From contig NZ_LMSS01000002.1 of the NCBI RefSeq assembly GCF_001429605.1, positions 476,618 to 540,617 of the forward strand: 64,000 bases of DNA. The letters run 5' to 3'. The stretch is from Phycicoccus sp. Soil802. Its GTDB lineage: Bacteria; Actinomycetota; Actinomycetes; Actinomycetales; Dermatophilaceae. Of the stretch, positions 16,518 to 25,875 are shown piece after piece (the first letter of the stretch is position 1; every line of letters begins with the position of its first letter). The position numbers and the translations under genes are program-made. The notes below the pieces were generated by a model, which had not been told where the DNA came from, ran no database searches, and worked only from the letters and a program-made list of their open reading frames with translations.

Positions 16518-17462
16518 TCAGGAGCGCGGCGCCAGGGTGAGCAGCGTGGCCTCGGGGCGGCAGCAGAACCGGACGGGGGCGTAGGGCGACGTGCCCAGCC
16601 CCGCCGACACGTGCAGCCACGCGGCGTCCGGGGGCGCGGCGGACGACGGGGCGGACCCGGCCCCGGGCCACCAGCGCGAGACCCCCTTGGCCCGGTCGGT
16701 CGGCAGGTCGCAGTTGGTGACCAGCGCGCCGTAGAAGGGCAGCGCGAGCTGGCCGCCGTGCGTGTGGCCCGCGATCAGGAGCCGGGCTCCGTCCGCGGCC
16801 ATCGGGTCGAGCACGCGCTGGTAGGGGGCGTGCGTGACGCCGATCGTCACGGCGGCGGAGGTCGAGGCCGGCCCGGCCACGGCGGCATACTCGTCCATCC
16901 GGATGTGGGCGTCGTCGGTGCCGACGAGCTCCACCTCGGCCCCACCGACCGACAGGGTGGTGCGGGCGTTGTCGAGGTCGACCCACCCGCCGTCGCGCAG
17001 GCCGGCGCGCAGGTCCTCTACCGGCAGGCGCACCCGTCCCGCTGGAGCGTGGGCGTGCCGACGGGTGAGGTAGCGGGCCGGGTTCTTCGGCACCGGCGCG
17101 TAGTAGTCGTTGGAGCCCATGACGAACACGCCTTGGAACGCGAACAACGGCTCCATCGCGTGCAGCGCCCCCGGCACGGCGTCGAGGGCAGCGAGGTTGT
17201 CACCCGAGTTGACCACCAGGTCGGGCTCCAGCGCCGCGAGGCCACGCACCCACTCGATGCGGCGACGCTGGCGGGGCACGAGGTGGAGGTCGGAGACCTG
17301 GAGGACGCGCAGCGGCCGCGACCCGGGCGCGAGCACCGGCACGGTGAACCGCCGCAGGGCGAACCAGTTGCGCTCAACCACGCTGGCGTAGCCGACGCCC
17401 GCCACGCCCAGCGCGGCGACACCAGCGACCGTGCCCAGCGCGGCGCCCAGGGGAGTGTTCAT
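16518..17462 (-). CDS. Membrane-anchored metallophosphoesterase (YkuE-like)
   Basis: 314 residues. A signal/anchor helix at about residues 4-24 is followed by calcineurin-like motifs: VSDLHL (D-x-H), VNSGDNLA (GDxxx), GSNDYYAP in the position of GNH(D/E), and HTHGGQLALP (GHTHGGQ) at about 240. The GSND variant replaces the usual His with Asp. The fold is extracytoplasmic. ATG 17462 is preferred because AAGG lies 9 nt upstream. A homologue occupies the same place next to ponA2 in mycobacteria. It is divergent from the YqeY-type gene. Confidence 0.85.
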   Translation of the reverse strand: MNTPLGAALGTVAGVAALGVAGVGYASVVERNWFALRRFTVPVLAPGSRPLRVLQVSDLHLVPRQRRRIEWVRGLAALEPDLVVNSGDNLAALDAVPGALHAMEPLFAFQGVFVMGSNDYYAPVPKNPARYLTRRHAHAPAGRVRLPVEDLRAGLRDGGWVDLDNARTTLSVGGAEVELVGTDDAHIRMDEYAAVAGPASTSAAVTIGVTHAPYQRVLDPMAADGARLLIAGHTHGGQLALPFYGALVTNCDLPTDRAKGVSRWWPGAGSAPSSAAPPDAAWLHVSAGLGTSPYAPVRFCCRPEATLLTLAPRS

Positions 17463-17527
17463 CCCCGTCATCCTTGCAAACCGGATCTCGGTGGGTCGGA
17501 CCACCACCCGCCTGCGAGACTGGGGGC

Positions 17528-17992
17528 ATGACCGAGCAGAGCCTCAAGGCCACCGTCCAGAGCGACCTCACCGACGCCATCCGCCAGCGGGATGCGGTGC
17601 GGTCGGGCACGCTCCGCCTCGCGCTCACCTCCATCACCAACGAAGAGGTGTCGGGGACGGAAGCGCGCGAGCTCAGTGACGACGAGGTGCTCAAGGTGCT
17701 GGCGAAGGAAGCCAAGAAGCGCAAGGAGGCCGCGACCGCCTATGCCGGTGCAGGGCGCCCCGAGCTCGCCGCCAAGGAGGAGGCCGAGCTCGCGGTCCTC
17801 GAGGCCTACCTACCCGCCCAGCTCTCCGACGACGAGCTCACGTCCATCGTCGCCGCCGCGATCGAGCAGACCGGGGCGACCGGTATGCCGCAGCTGGGCC
17901 AGGTCATGAAGGTCGCCCAGGGCGTCGTGGCCGGCCGCGCCGACGGTGGTCGCGTGGCCGCCGCCGTGAAGGCGGCGCTGACCAAGGGCTGA
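17528..17992 (+). CDS. GatB/YqeY domain-containing protein
   Basis: 154 residues covering the whole stand-alone YqeY family (LKATVQSDLTDAIRQRDAVR, LAKEAKKRKEAATAYAGAGR, LEAYLPAQLSDDEL, MPQLGQVMKVAQGVVAGRAD). The domain resembles the tail of the GatB amidotransferase subunit; its separate role is not settled, though interaction with tRNA or aminoacyl-tRNA metabolism is suspected. GAGACT lies 6 nt before the ATG, so the transcript may be leaderless. It is convergent with the PBP gene through a perfect 20-bp hairpin. Confidence 0.9.
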   Translation: MTEQSLKATVQSDLTDAIRQRDAVRSGTLRLALTSITNEEVSGTEARELSDDEVLKVLAKEAKKRKEAATAYAGAGRPELAAKEEAELAVLEAYLPAQLSDDELTSIVAAAIEQTGATGMPQLGQVMKVAQGVVAGRADGGRVAAAVKAALTKG

Positions 17993-18040
17993 CCCTGCCG
18001 TGGTGAGCTGCCCGCGGAGCCGGCTCCGCGGCATACCTCG

Positions 18041-18083
18041 AGACGAAAGGGCCCCGCACCGATGGTGCGGGGCCCTTTCGTCT
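18041..18083. terminator. Bidirectional terminator with perfect 20-bp stem
   Basis: The arms AGACGAAAGGGCCCCGCACC and its exact complement flank a GAT loop. It lies between the convergent YqeY-type gene (end 17992) and the PBP gene (end 18085); both directions end in short T-containing tails (TTTCGTCT). Confidence 0.92.
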
Positions 18084-18084
18084 G

Positions 18085-20511
18085 TCACCGATGACCGGGC
18101 GGTGGCTTGGTCTTGGTCGGCTTCGGGTCGGGTGTCTTGGTCGGGTCGGGCTTGGGCGGCGGGTTGAAGCCGCTCGAGACGTAGAGGCCGACGGTCGACC
18201 CGCGCAGCGCCGAGCCGCTCGGGTTGGTGTAGACCACGATGCCCTGCGGGTAGCCGCTGTTGGTCTGTCCGGCGACCTGCACGAGGAAGCCGGCCTCCTT
18301 GAGCCTCGCGGTGGCCTCCGCGATCGACATGCCGCCGACGAACGGCACCGAGATGCGGTCGCCGTTGACGATCTTGTTGCTCGGGTCGTCGAACTGGCGC
18401 TCGGGCAGACCCTGCGACGCGTTCTCGATCAGGTTCTTCCAGATCGGAGCCGCGATGTCACCACCGAAGACGCCCCGGTAGTAGTTGCCGCCGAGCTGGA
18501 TGCCGTTCATCCCGTTCTGCGAGTAGGGCGTGCCGACCCACACCGCGGCGGCTCGCTGGGCGGTGTAGCCGACGAACCAGGACTCGACGTGCTTGTCGGT
18601 GGTACCCGTCTTGCCGGCTGCGGGACGTGAGCCGAGCCGGGCCCGGCTGCCGGTGCCGTCCTTGATCACGCCGGTGAGCAGCTCGGTCGCGCCCTTGGCG
18701 ACGTCGGGGTCGATGACCTGCTTGCAGCTGGTCGCGCCGATCTTGAGCGGCTTCCGGTCGGCGGTGGTGATCGACAGGATCGGGTTCGGGGGGCAGTACT
18801 TGCCGTTGTTCGCCAGGATCGCGTAGGAGCTGGCGAGGGTCATCGGGGTGACGTCACCGGTGCCGAGGACGGTGCTGGCGTAGCACGGGAGGTTCGTTCC
18901 CGAGCCGGTGTGCAGGTGCATCTTCGTCATCGTGTTGAGCACGTTCCTGGTGCCCAGCTTGAAGGTCAGCGACGCGAACGCGGTGTTGATGGAGTCGGCG
19001 GTCGCCTTCTTCAGCGGCAGCGGCTTGCCACCGATCGCGTAGTCGTTGTGGATCGTGTAGGGCCCACCCGGGGCGCAGGAACCGATCTCCTGCGGGGTGT
19101 AGACGGCGCCCCGCGTCGTGCTGGCGAACTTCGACGGCACCGTGCCGTTGACCGGCGTGCCGGTCTCGAGGGCCCGCACGATCGCGAACATCTTGGCCGT
19201 GGAGCCGAACTGGAAGCCCGCCGTGCCGTTGTACTTCTCGTCGACGTTCCAGTTCACCTCGGTGTAGCCGTAGGCGTTCTGCTGGGCTTTCGTCGTCGGG
19301 TACTTGGTGTTCTGGACCATGGCGAGCACCCGGCCGGTGCTGGGCTCGATGATCGTGCCGGCGCTGCCGACCATCCTGGAGTAGCCCGCCTTGGTCTTGT
19401 CCTTGGAGTCCTTGCCCATCGCGGTGTTGCCGAACGGCACCCGCTTGGTCAGGTCCTTGAGCGACTGCTCCTGCACCTGCGGGTCGAGCGTGGTCTGGAT
19501 GGTCAGGCCGCCGCCGGTGATGTTCTTGATCCGCTCCGGACGGGTCTTGCCGAGCACGTCGAGGGCATGGTTGTCCATGTCCTTGAGGTACTCCATGACG
19601 TAGTTGCAGAAGTACGGCTCGGACGACGCGGCGCAGTTGCTCAGCGGGTTCTTCAGCTTGAGCATCTTCTTGACCGGGATGGCCTTCGCGGACTTGAGCT
19701 GCTTGGCGGTGATGATCCCCAGGGCGTACATCCGGTCGAGGACCACGTCGCGACGGGCCTGGGCCTTCTCGGGGTAGTTGCGCGGGTCGGTCTTGCCCGG
19801 GTTCTGCACGAGACCGGCGAGCAGGGCGGCCTGGGGGATGTTCAGCTTCGACGCGCTGACGCTGAAGTAGTGCTGGGCGGCGGCCTCGACGCCGTACGCG
19901 AGGTCGCCGTAGTAGGCCAGGTTGAGGTAGCCCTGCAGGATCTGGTCCTTGGTCATCTCCTTCTCGAGCGTGACCGCGTACTTGATCTCCTGGATCTTGC
20001 GCGCTGCACTCTTGCGGACGGCCGCCTGGGCGGCCTCCTCGTCGTTGTTCCGCAGCGCGTTCTCCTGCAGCGTCAGCTTGACGTACTGCTGGGTCAGCGT
20101 GGACGCGCCCTGGACGTCGCCGCCCTGGGCGTTCGACGCCACGGCGCGCAAGATGCCTCGGGGGTCGACCCCGCCGTGCTCGTAGAACCGGCTGTCCTCG
20201 ATCGCGATCTGCGCCTTCTGCATGATCGGCGCGACCTGCTTGAGGTTGACGATGATGCGGTTCTCCTGCTGGGGAGTCGCCAGGATGCCGCCGCGGGCGT
20301 CCTTGATGGTCGACTGCTGCGACAGCTGGGTGGCGGTGAACTCGCCGGGAAGGTCATCGAACATCTTCACGCCGGAGGTCGCCGCGCTGCCCGTGGCGCC
20401 CACCGCGGGGATGAGCAGACCAGCCGTCAGCAGGCCCATGACCATCGCCGTGGCGACGAAGGCTCCGAGCAGGCTGACGACATTTCCGAGGTTGGTGGCG
20501 CGTCCTTGCAT
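18085..20511 (-). CDS. ponA: Bifunctional class A penicillin-binding protein (PonA-type) with PASTA domain
   Basis: 808 residues. A membrane anchor lies at about residues 15-38. The GT51 glycosyltransferase domain has the catalytic Glu105 in EDSRFYEHGG. The transpeptidase has STAK at 437-440 (nucleophile Ser437), SIN at 507-509 and KTG at 634-636. A PASTA domain spans about 705-770, followed by a Pro/Lys/Thr-rich tail (PKPDPTKTPDPKPTKT). It polymerises and cross-links peptidoglycan outside the membrane. The gene order with WhiB4 and the ArsA-like ATPases matches mycobacterial ponA2. Confidence 0.93.
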   Translation of the reverse strand: MQGRATNLGNVVSLLGAFVATAMVMGLLTAGLLIPAVGATGSAATSGVKMFDDLPGEFTATQLSQQSTIKDARGGILATPQQENRIIVNLKQVAPIMQKAQIAIEDSRFYEHGGVDPRGILRAVASNAQGGDVQGASTLTQQYVKLTLQENALRNNDEEAAQAAVRKSAARKIQEIKYAVTLEKEMTKDQILQGYLNLAYYGDLAYGVEAAAQHYFSVSASKLNIPQAALLAGLVQNPGKTDPRNYPEKAQARRDVVLDRMYALGIITAKQLKSAKAIPVKKMLKLKNPLSNCAASSEPYFCNYVMEYLKDMDNHALDVLGKTRPERIKNITGGGLTIQTTLDPQVQEQSLKDLTKRVPFGNTAMGKDSKDKTKAGYSRMVGSAGTIIEPSTGRVLAMVQNTKYPTTKAQQNAYGYTEVNWNVDEKYNGTAGFQFGSTAKMFAIVRALETGTPVNGTVPSKFASTTRGAVYTPQEIGSCAPGGPYTIHNDYAIGGKPLPLKKATADSINTAFASLTFKLGTRNVLNTMTKMHLHTGSGTNLPCYASTVLGTGDVTPMTLASSYAILANNGKYCPPNPILSITTADRKPLKIGATSCKQVIDPDVAKGATELLTGVIKDGTGSRARLGSRPAAGKTGTTDKHVESWFVGYTAQRAAAVWVGTPYSQNGMNGIQLGGNYYRGVFGGDIAAPIWKNLIENASQGLPERQFDDPSNKIVNGDRISVPFVGGMSIAEATARLKEAGFLVQVAGQTNSGYPQGIVVYTNPSGSALRGSTVGLYVSSGFNPPPKPDPTKTPDPKPTKTKPPPGHR

Positions 20512-20784
20512 GCCGACAGGGTAACTGCCGAACCTTGAGCAGCCCGTTTCCCGCGAGTTGGGCAGCTGTATGGGGTGTTTGCGCCCGATTACGTCCTAGT
20601 TTTCGCACCGCCCGTTGGAGCGAGCCGCGATGGCTCGGAGTGACTAGTCCCTTTGGTCATGCCAGAACCACACGAATGGGCCATGTCGTCGGAGTGCCTT
20701 CAGTTCCTATCGTTTCCACACGTCGATACGGACATAAGACGCACGGTGAAGCGTCTGAAGCAGGAGTATCTGGAGGCACTGACA

Positions 20785-21117
20785 ATGACTATCGCACCGG
20801 AGCGGCCCAGCGGGCCCGCAGGGACCGTGTGGATGGATGACTGGGCCCCGCTGGGCTCCTGCTCCAAGTCAGACCCTGATGCACTCTTCGTCCAGGGTGC
20901 TGCCCAGCAGACCGCCAAGGTCGTCTGCCAGCGTTGTCCCGTGATCGCCGAGTGCCTCGCCGACGCCCTCGACAACCGCACCGAGTTCGGCGTGTGGGGT
21001 GGGATGACCGAGCGTGAGCGCCGGGCCCTGCTCAAGCGTCGTCCCAACATCACCTCCTGGGCCGCCCTGTTCGCGCAGGCCCGCAGCCAGACCCCCTCCG
21101 AGGCGGAGAGCGCCTGA
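20785..21117 (+). CDS. whiB4: WhiB-family redox regulator, WhiB4/WblA type
   Basis: 110 residues. Four cysteines (GSCSKSD, then VCQRC and AEC) bind the [4Fe-4S] cluster, followed by the EFGVWGGMTERERRALLKRR block, which is the WhiB4/WblA version of the G(V/I)WGG turn and basic DNA-binding end. These proteins bind an NO/O2-sensitive cluster and act with the sigma factor or directly on DNA in redox and developmental control. GGAGG lies 8 nt before ATG 20785, so upstream in-frame ATGs are rejected. It is divergent from ponA, with a 273-bp gap holding both promoters. Confidence 0.92.
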   Translation: MTIAPERPSGPAGTVWMDDWAPLGSCSKSDPDALFVQGAAQQTAKVVCQRCPVIAECLADALDNRTEFGVWGGMTERERRALLKRRPNITSWAALFAQARSQTPSEAESA

Positions 21118-21164
21118 CCTCCTCTGCACTCATGAGACGCCGCGGCTATCGCGGACCCCCCGAA

Positions 21165-21203
21165 CGAAGCCCTTGACCCATCCCCCGCGGGTCAGGGGCT
21201 TCG
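21165..21203 (+). terminator. Terminator of the whiB gene
   Basis: Arms CGAAGCCCTTGACCC and GGGTCAGGGGCTTCG (one wobble pair) form a 15-bp stem 48 bp after the stop codon. Confidence 0.8.
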
Positions 21204-21250
21204 TCGTTCCTCGGACACCGGGTCGGGTGACCTGGAAGGCCTCACCCCGG

Positions 21251-21320
21251 AAGGTTGACCTTCACCCCGGAACCGTTCCGGGGTGAAGCACAACCTTCTC
21301 CCTAGACCCGATAAAGCTGG
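21251..21320. repeat. Palindromic repeat, diverged copy of the GACCCGATAAAGCT element
   Basis: An inner perfect inverted repeat TTCACCCCGGAAC/GTTCCGGGGTGAA (21261-21287) sits within GGTTG/CAACC arms and is followed by CCTAGACCCGATAAAGCTGG (21301-21320). Its right half aligns over about 40 bp with the complement of the left half of the element at 42000. The left outer arm is missing, so this copy looks truncated. Confidence 0.75.
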
Positions 21321-21321
21321 G

Positions 21322-21378
21322 GCGGGTGGGGTCAGGAGGGATCAGGTGGGGGTGGGGATCAGGTGGGGGTCGGGGTGG
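21322..21378 (+). other. G-rich tract with 18-bp tandem repeat (possible G-quadruplex)
   Basis: The plus strand carries more than six runs of three to five G, including two copies of GATCAGGTGGGGGT at 21339-21371. The repeat straddles the stop codon of the ArsA-like gene on the minus strand. Confidence 0.55.
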
Positions 21379-22588
21379 TGAGGGCGGCGGCCACCTCGCG
21401 CAGGCCGGCCAGGTCGTGGATGTCCTGGGCCGAGGCCGGCACCTCCACCACGGGTATGCCGGGGTGTCCGGCCGTGAACCGCGCCGCCAGCCGTTCCTGC
21501 CGATCGGCGGTCTCTGCCAACGCGGCGTGCAGCCGCAGCAGCCCTTGCGTGGTGGCGGCCGTGGTCGAGCGGGTCTCCGCGTCGGCCAGCTGCTCGGCGG
21601 CGGCCAGAGCCCGCGCGGCCGTCAGGGAGGGTGCGGCCACGCGCTGGATCCGGTTCACGACGAGCCCGGCGAGCGGCATACCCTCCTCGTCGAGGCGACC
21701 GGCGAAGAAGGAGGCCTCGCGCAGCGCGTCGCGCTCGGGGGCGGCGACCACGACGAACGCGGTCTCGGGGGCCTTGAGCAGCGCGTAGGTCTGGTCGGCG
21801 CGCTCGCGGAAGCCGCCGAACATGGTGTCGAGGGCCGCCACGAAGGTCTGCACGTCCTGGAGCAGCTGGCCGCCCAGCACCCGCGACAGGGTGCTCGTGA
21901 CGACATTGACCCCGACGCTGAACACCTTGAAGCCGGCCCGACCGCCGGCCTTGGCCGGGGCGGAGAGCAGCCGGATGAACCGCCCGTCGAGGAACGACCC
22001 GAGCCGCTTGGGGGCGTCGAGGAAGTCGAGCGCGGACCGTGACGGGGGAGTGTCGACCACGATGAGGTCCCAGCGCCCGGATCGCCCGGCCTCGGCCCGG
22101 AGCTGCCCGAGCTTCTCCATCGCCATGTACTCCTGCGTGCCCGCGAACGAGCTCGAGACCGCCTGGTAGAACGGGTTCGCGAGGATCTGGGCGGCCTTCT
22201 CGGGGGTGGCGTGCTGCTCGACCACCTCGTCGAAGGTGCGCTTCATGTCGAGCATCATGGCGTCGAGCGAGCCGTCCGAGCCGCCCGTGCCGCCGCCCCC
22301 TCCGGCGACCGGGCGCGGGGTGTTGTCGAGCTCGGTGAGCCCCAGCGACTGGGCGAGCCGGCGGGCCGGGTCGATGGTGAGGACGACGACGCGCCGGCCG
22401 TGCTCGGCGGCCCAGAGGCCCAGCGCGGCGGCAGTGGTCGTCTTGCCCACGCCACCAGCGCCGCAACAGACGACGATGCGCGTCCCGGGGTCGGTGAGCA
22501 GGGCGGCGAGGTCGAGCCCCGGGGCTCCGGGGCGGGCGGTGGACGGCGAGGAGGAGGCGGCCTTGGCGGACCGGGTGCGGGGAGGCAT
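21359..22588 (-). CDS. ArsA/GET3-family ATPase (second of pair)
   Basis: 409 residues. The deviant P-loop [10 protein letters not shown] at about residue 42 places it in the ArsA/MinD class. [17 protein letters not shown] follows as switch region, and [20 protein letters not shown] is the Walker B/switch II segment. No metal-binding CxxC pair is visible, so it is not an obvious arsenite pump or tail-anchored insertase. It overlaps the upstream ATPase gene by one base (TGATG), and the pair probably works as a heteromer. The same pair lies beside whiB4 in mycobacteria (Rv3679-Rv3680 type). Confidence 0.88.
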   Translation of the reverse strand: MPPRTRSAKAASSSPSTARPGAPGLDLAALLTDPGTRIVVCCGAGGVGKTTTAAALGLWAAEHGRRVVVLTIDPARRLAQSLGLTELDNTPRPVAGGGGGTGGSDGSLDAMMLDMKRTFDEVVEQHATPEKAAQILANPFYQAVSSSFAGTQEYMAMEKLGQLRAEAGRSGRWDLIVVDTPPSRSALDFLDAPKRLGSFLDGRFIRLLSAPAKAGGRAGFKVFSVGVNVVTSTLSRVLGGQLLQDVQTFVAALDTMFGGFRERADQTYALLKAPETAFVVVAAPERDALREASFFAGRLDEEGMPLAGLVVNRIQRVAAPSLTAARALAAAEQLADAETRSTTAATTQGLLRLHAALAETADRQERLAARFTAGHPGIPVVEVPASAQDIHDLAGLREVAAALTTPTPT

Positions 22589-23589
22589 CAGACCATCCCC
22601 TGCTCGGTGAGGGCCTGGGCCAGCACGGTGATGCCGCCACCCTCGGTGCCCTCGGCGAGCAACGGCAGGCGCACGGTCAGCCGGCCCTCCTCCGCCAGGA
22701 TGGCGTCCTGCTCACGCTCGAGGGCGATCCGGTCGGCGTGGTGGCCCGCGTCCGCCAACAGTCCGGCGACCAGGCCGTCGGTGACCTTCACCCCGACGGT
22801 GGCGAGGTCGGCCGCGACGCCGTTGGCCAGCCTCGCGTTGCGGGAGCGCCGCACCGAGGACAGCGCCTTGTCGGTCAGGAGCGGGTCGCGGAGCTGGTTG
22901 ACGACGATCGCGCCGAGGGGGAGGTCGGTGCGGCGCAGCTCGGCCAGTGCGTCGACGGTCTCCTGGACCGGCATCTCCTCGAGCAGCGTCACCACGTGGA
23001 CCGCCGTGGTGTGGCTGCGCAGCATCCGGGTGATCGAGTCGGCCTGCGAGCGGATCGGGCCCACCTTGGCGACGTCGGCGACCTCGGCGTTGACGTTGAG
23101 GAACCGCACGACCCGACCGGTGGGCGGGGCGTCGAGCACCACGGCGTCGTACGTCGGGGCGGCCGGACCCTTGCCGGACCGCCTCCCCGCAGCCTCGTAG
23201 ACCTTGCCGATCAGCAGCACGTCGCGCACGCCGGGCGCGATCGTCGTCGCGAAGTCGACGGCCCCGAACCGGTCGAGCACCGTCATCGCCTTGCCGACCT
23301 TGTAGAACTTCTGGAGGTACTCGCGCAGGGAGTCCTTGGCGTCGACCGAGATCGCCCACAGCTGGCCGCCGCTGCGGTCGTGCAGGATCCGGGTCTCGGT
23401 GTGGCCCAGCGGTGGCACGTCGAATGTCTGCGAGATCCCCTGCCGGTCCTCGACCTCGGCCAGCAGCACCCGCTTGCCCTGCCGGGTCAGCGCGAGCGCC
23501 AGCGCGGCGGCCACCGTCGTCTTGCCCGTGCCGCCCTTGCCGGTCACGACGTGCAGGCGGACCTTCGACAGGTCGGGAGCCTCGGGCAT
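22588..23589 (-). CDS. ArsA/MinD-family ATPase (first of pair)
   Basis: 333 residues. The P-loop [20 protein letters not shown] starts at residue 15, and [20 protein letters not shown] near 150 is the switch II segment. [19 protein letters not shown] and [13 protein letters not shown] are typical of the mycobacterial Rv3679-like subfamily. It is encoded immediately before the second ATPase with a one-base stop/start overlap. In mycobacteria this pair is linked to envelope functions; here that is inferred from conserved neighbours (PBP, WhiB4). Confidence 0.88.
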   Translation of the reverse strand: MPEAPDLSKVRLHVVTGKGGTGKTTVAAALALALTRQGKRVLLAEVEDRQGISQTFDVPPLGHTETRILHDRSGGQLWAISVDAKDSLREYLQKFYKVGKAMTVLDRFGAVDFATTIAPGVRDVLLIGKVYEAAGRRSGKGPAAPTYDAVVLDAPPTGRVVRFLNVNAEVADVAKVGPIRSQADSITRMLRSHTTAVHVVTLLEEMPVQETVDALAELRRTDLPLGAIVVNQLRDPLLTDKALSSVRRSRNARLANGVAADLATVGVKVTDGLVAGLLADAGHHADRIALEREQDAILAEEGRLTVRLPLLAEGTEGGGITVLAQALTEQGMV

Positions 23590-23598
23590 GACCTCAGC

Positions 23599-24360
23599 CT
23601 AGGAGGCCAGCAGGTCGACCGCCTCGAGGACCCTGGCGAACGCCGGGTGCTCGGGGTCGATCAGCCCGTAGTGGCCCCCACCGTCCACGGGCGTGAGGCG
23701 GACGTGCGGCCCGTGGTGCGCCGCGGCATACCGCTCGCTCAGCTCGAACGGCACCACGTCGTCGTCGCGCGCATGCACCAACAGCGTGGGGATGGCGGGT
23801 GCGAGCCGCGCGGGGTCGGCCGCGGCGTAGGCGTCGGGGACGTCGGCCGGCCGGCCGCCGAGGAACGTCGTGATCGCGTCGCCGCCCACGCCGTGCTCGA
23901 CGCCGTGGGCGAGGTCGAGGACTCCGGCGAGGCTCACGACCCCGCGTATGCCGTGGGCCCACGACTGCGCCGCGGCCCAGGTCACCAGCTGGCCGCCGGC
24001 GGAGTGGCCGACGAGCACCCAGGGCTGGTCGAGGTCGGGGTCGCGGCGGACCGCCGTGACGGCGTCGGCGATGTCCTCGGTGGTCCCGGGCCACCCGCCA
24101 CCGGGCATGCCGGGGCGGCGGTACTCGAGGACCGCGGTCGGGTAGCCGGCGTCGGCGAACGCCTGGGACTGGCGGCCGGCATGCGCCCGGTCGTACTCGG
24201 GCCGCCAGAACCCGCCGTGGACGACGACGACGGTGAGGCGTCGCGTGACCCGCTCGGGAAGGCGCACGTCGTAGACCTGGGCGGGGTCGTCGCCGTACTG
24301 CGTCGTGCGGGTCGGCGGGGCGGCCTGCTCGTCGAGCATCTGGATCGGGTCACGGGCCAT
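23599..24360 (-). CDS. Alpha/beta hydrolase (kynurenine formamidase-like)
   Basis: 253 residues. VVVHGGFWRPEYDRAHA carries the HGGFW oxyanion motif near residue 48, GHSAGGQLVTWAAAQ the nucleophile Ser near 120, LLVHARDDDVVP the Asp, and GGHYGLIDP the His, so the full triad is present. This combination matches BD-FAE/formamidase-like esterases. RBS AGGATGG precedes ATG 24360. It follows the ATPase pair in reverse and is divergent from the DUF4177-like gene. It has no counterpart that I recall in the mycobacterial version of the block, so it may be an insertion. Confidence 0.83.
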   Translation of the reverse strand: MARDPIQMLDEQAAPPTRTTQYGDDPAQVYDVRLPERVTRRLTVVVVHGGFWRPEYDRAHAGRQSQAFADAGYPTAVLEYRRPGMPGGGWPGTTEDIADAVTAVRRDPDLDQPWVLVGHSAGGQLVTWAAAQSWAHGIRGVVSLAGVLDLAHGVEHGVGGDAITTFLGGRPADVPDAYAAADPARLAPAIPTLLVHARDDDVVPFELSERYAAAHHGPHVRLTPVDGGGHYGLIDPEHPAFARVLEAVDLLAS

Positions 24361-24383
24361 GCGGCCATCCTGCCAGCGGTGGC

Positions 24384-24389
24384 TAGGCT
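24384..24389 (+). promoter_or_regulatory. Leaderless -10 element for DUF4177-like gene
   Basis: TAGGCT inside GGCTAGGCT lies 7 nt before ATG 24397, the same spacing and nonamer as at 6520. Confidence 0.5.
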
Positions 24390-24396
24390 GCCACCC

Positions 24397-24552
24397 ATGA
24401 AGAAGTTCGAGTACGCGACGGTGCCACTCATCGTCCACGCGACGAAGCAGATCCTCGACCAGTGGGGCGAGGACGGCTGGGAGCTCGTCCAGGTTCTCAC
24501 CGGTCCCGACGGCAACGGCCTGGTCGCCTACCTGAAGCGGGAGAAGGCCTGA
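24397..24552 (+). CDS. DUF4177-like small protein
   Basis: 51 residues: KKFEYATVPLIVHATKQILD and QWGEDGWELVQVL followed by VAYLKREKA. The pattern fits the small DUF4177-like beta-alpha proteins of unknown function. Its stop shares one base with the RidA start (TGATG). A small gene occupies this position beside the RidA gene in mycobacteria as well. It is probably transcribed without a leader. Confidence 0.8.
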   Translation: MKKFEYATVPLIVHATKQILDQWGEDGWELVQVLTGPDGNGLVAYLKREKA

Positions 24553-25028
24553 TGAGCGCAGTCGAGGACCGTCTGGCAGAGCTCGGCCTGACCGTGCCCG
24601 AGGTCGCCAAGCCCGTGGCCGCCTACGTCCCGGCCATCCAGGACGGGCGCCGGATCTACACCTCCGGTCAGCTGCCCATGGTGTCCGGGGCGATCGTGCA
24701 GACCGGCAAGGTCGGCGAGGGCCACGGGCTGGTGCCGCCGGAGGACGCGAAGAAGCTCGCGGAGATCTGCGCGCTCAACGCGATCGCCGCGGTCAAGAGC
24801 ATCGTGGGCGACCTCGACAAGGTGACCCAGGTGGTCAAGCTCGTCGGGTTCGTCGCCTCGGACCCGGCCTTCACCGGTCAGCCCGGCGTGATCAACGGCG
24901 CCAGCGAGCTGATGGGCAAGGCCTTCGGCGACGCCGGCATCCACGCCCGGTCGGCCGTCGGGGTCGCCGTGCTGCCGCTGGACGCGCCGGTCGAGGTCGA
25001 GATCGTCGTCGCCCTCGCCGACGAGTAG
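24552..25028 (+). CDS. RidA/YjgF family protein (Rv3678c type)
   Basis: 158 residues with the long RidA subtype pattern: YVPAIQDGRRIYTSGQLPM, ICALNAIAAVKSIVGDLDKV and GIHARSAVGVAVLPLDAPVEVE, with the Arg that binds the carboxylate of imine substrates in HARSAVG. RidA proteins hydrolyse reactive enamine/imine intermediates of amino-acid metabolism. It sits between the DUF4177-like gene and a NUDIX gene within the conserved block; co-transcription is likely. Confidence 0.9.
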   Translation: MSAVEDRLAELGLTVPEVAKPVAAYVPAIQDGRRIYTSGQLPMVSGAIVQTGKVGEGHGLVPPEDAKKLAEICALNAIAAVKSIVGDLDKVTQVVKLVGFVASDPAFTGQPGVINGASELMGKAFGDAGIHARSAVGVAVLPLDAPVEVEIVVALADE

Positions 25029-25035
25029 CCCCGGG

Positions 25036-25875
25036 GTGGTCAGGCGCGAGTTCCCGATCGCCGACTCCCCGTCGCTGCGGGCCAGGGCGGACGCCTGGCT
25101 GAGTGCGCCCGACCCGTCGGGACCGGTGCCGCCCAAGCGCGCCGCCACCGTCATGTTCGTGCGTGACGGGTCGGCCGGGGTCGAGGTGTTCATGCTGCGC
25201 CGGGTCGCCAGCATGGAGTTCGCCCCGCGGATGATGGTGTTCCCCGGCGGCGGGGTCGACCCGCGTGACGCCGATGCGGCGCTGCCGTGGGCCGGACCGA
25301 CCCCAGCCGAGTGGGCCGACCGTCTGGAGGTCGACGAGCCGACCGCCCGCGTGCTGGTCGCGGCTGCGGTGCGTGAGGTGTTCGAGGAGTCCGGCGTGCT
25401 GCTGGCCGGAACGTCACCCGACGAGGTGATCTCCGACGTCAGCAGTGACCACTGGCACGAACAGCGTCGCCGACTGCTCGACCGCGAGGCGTCCCTCTCC
25501 GAGGTCCTGCAGGAGCACGGTCTGCTGCTGCGCTCCGACCTGCTGGGCTACCGCGCGCACTGGATCACCCCCGAGTTCGAGGTGCGTCGCTACGACACCC
25601 GGTTCTTCAGCGCCGCCGTGCCGCAGGGACAGCGCGCCGACGACGACACCACCGAGGCCGACGTCGCCGACTGGGTGCGTCCGGCCGACCTCCTCGAGGC
25701 CTGGCGCGACGGGCGGGCGCTGATGCTGCCGCCCACCGTCGTGGCGGTGGAGGAGGTCGCTGCGGCGACGTCGGCCGCGGCGTTCATCGCGGAGACCCCG
25801 GTGATCGCTCCGGTGCAGCCCGAGCTGGTCGACACCGGCGACGGCCTGGTGATGCGGGCGGACCTCCCCCGATGA
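25036..25875 (+). CDS. NUDIX hydrolase domain protein
   Basis: 279 residues from GTG 25036. FPGGGVDPRDAD and AAVREVFEESGVLLAG form the Nudix box, split by a roughly 30-residue insertion as in the NUDT7/NUDT19-like group. The RHWITPEFEVRRYDTRF-like region (HWITPEFEVRRYDTRFF) is typical of that group, which often hydrolyses CoA derivatives. The gene is 7 bp after ridA, and its stop overlaps the ATG of the MBL gene (ATGA). Confidence 0.86.
   Translation: MVRREFPIADSPSLRARADAWLSAPDPSGPVPPKRAATVMFVRDGSAGVEVFMLRRVASMEFAPRMMVFPGGGVDPRDADAALPWAGPTPAEWADRLEVDEPTARVLVAAAVREVFEESGVLLAGTSPDEVISDVSSDHWHEQRRRLLDREASLSEVLQEHGLLLRSDLLGYRAHWITPEFEVRRYDTRFFSAAVPQGQRADDDTTEADVADWVRPADLLEAWRDGRALMLPPTVVAVEEVAAATSAAAFIAETPVIAPVQPELVDTGDGLVMRADLPR

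Noticed and set aside
21359-23589. ATPase pair called as an arsenite pump
   Set aside because: There is no ArsB, ArsR or ArsD nearby, no arsenite-binding cysteines are visible, and the context matches the mycobacterial envelope-linked pair.
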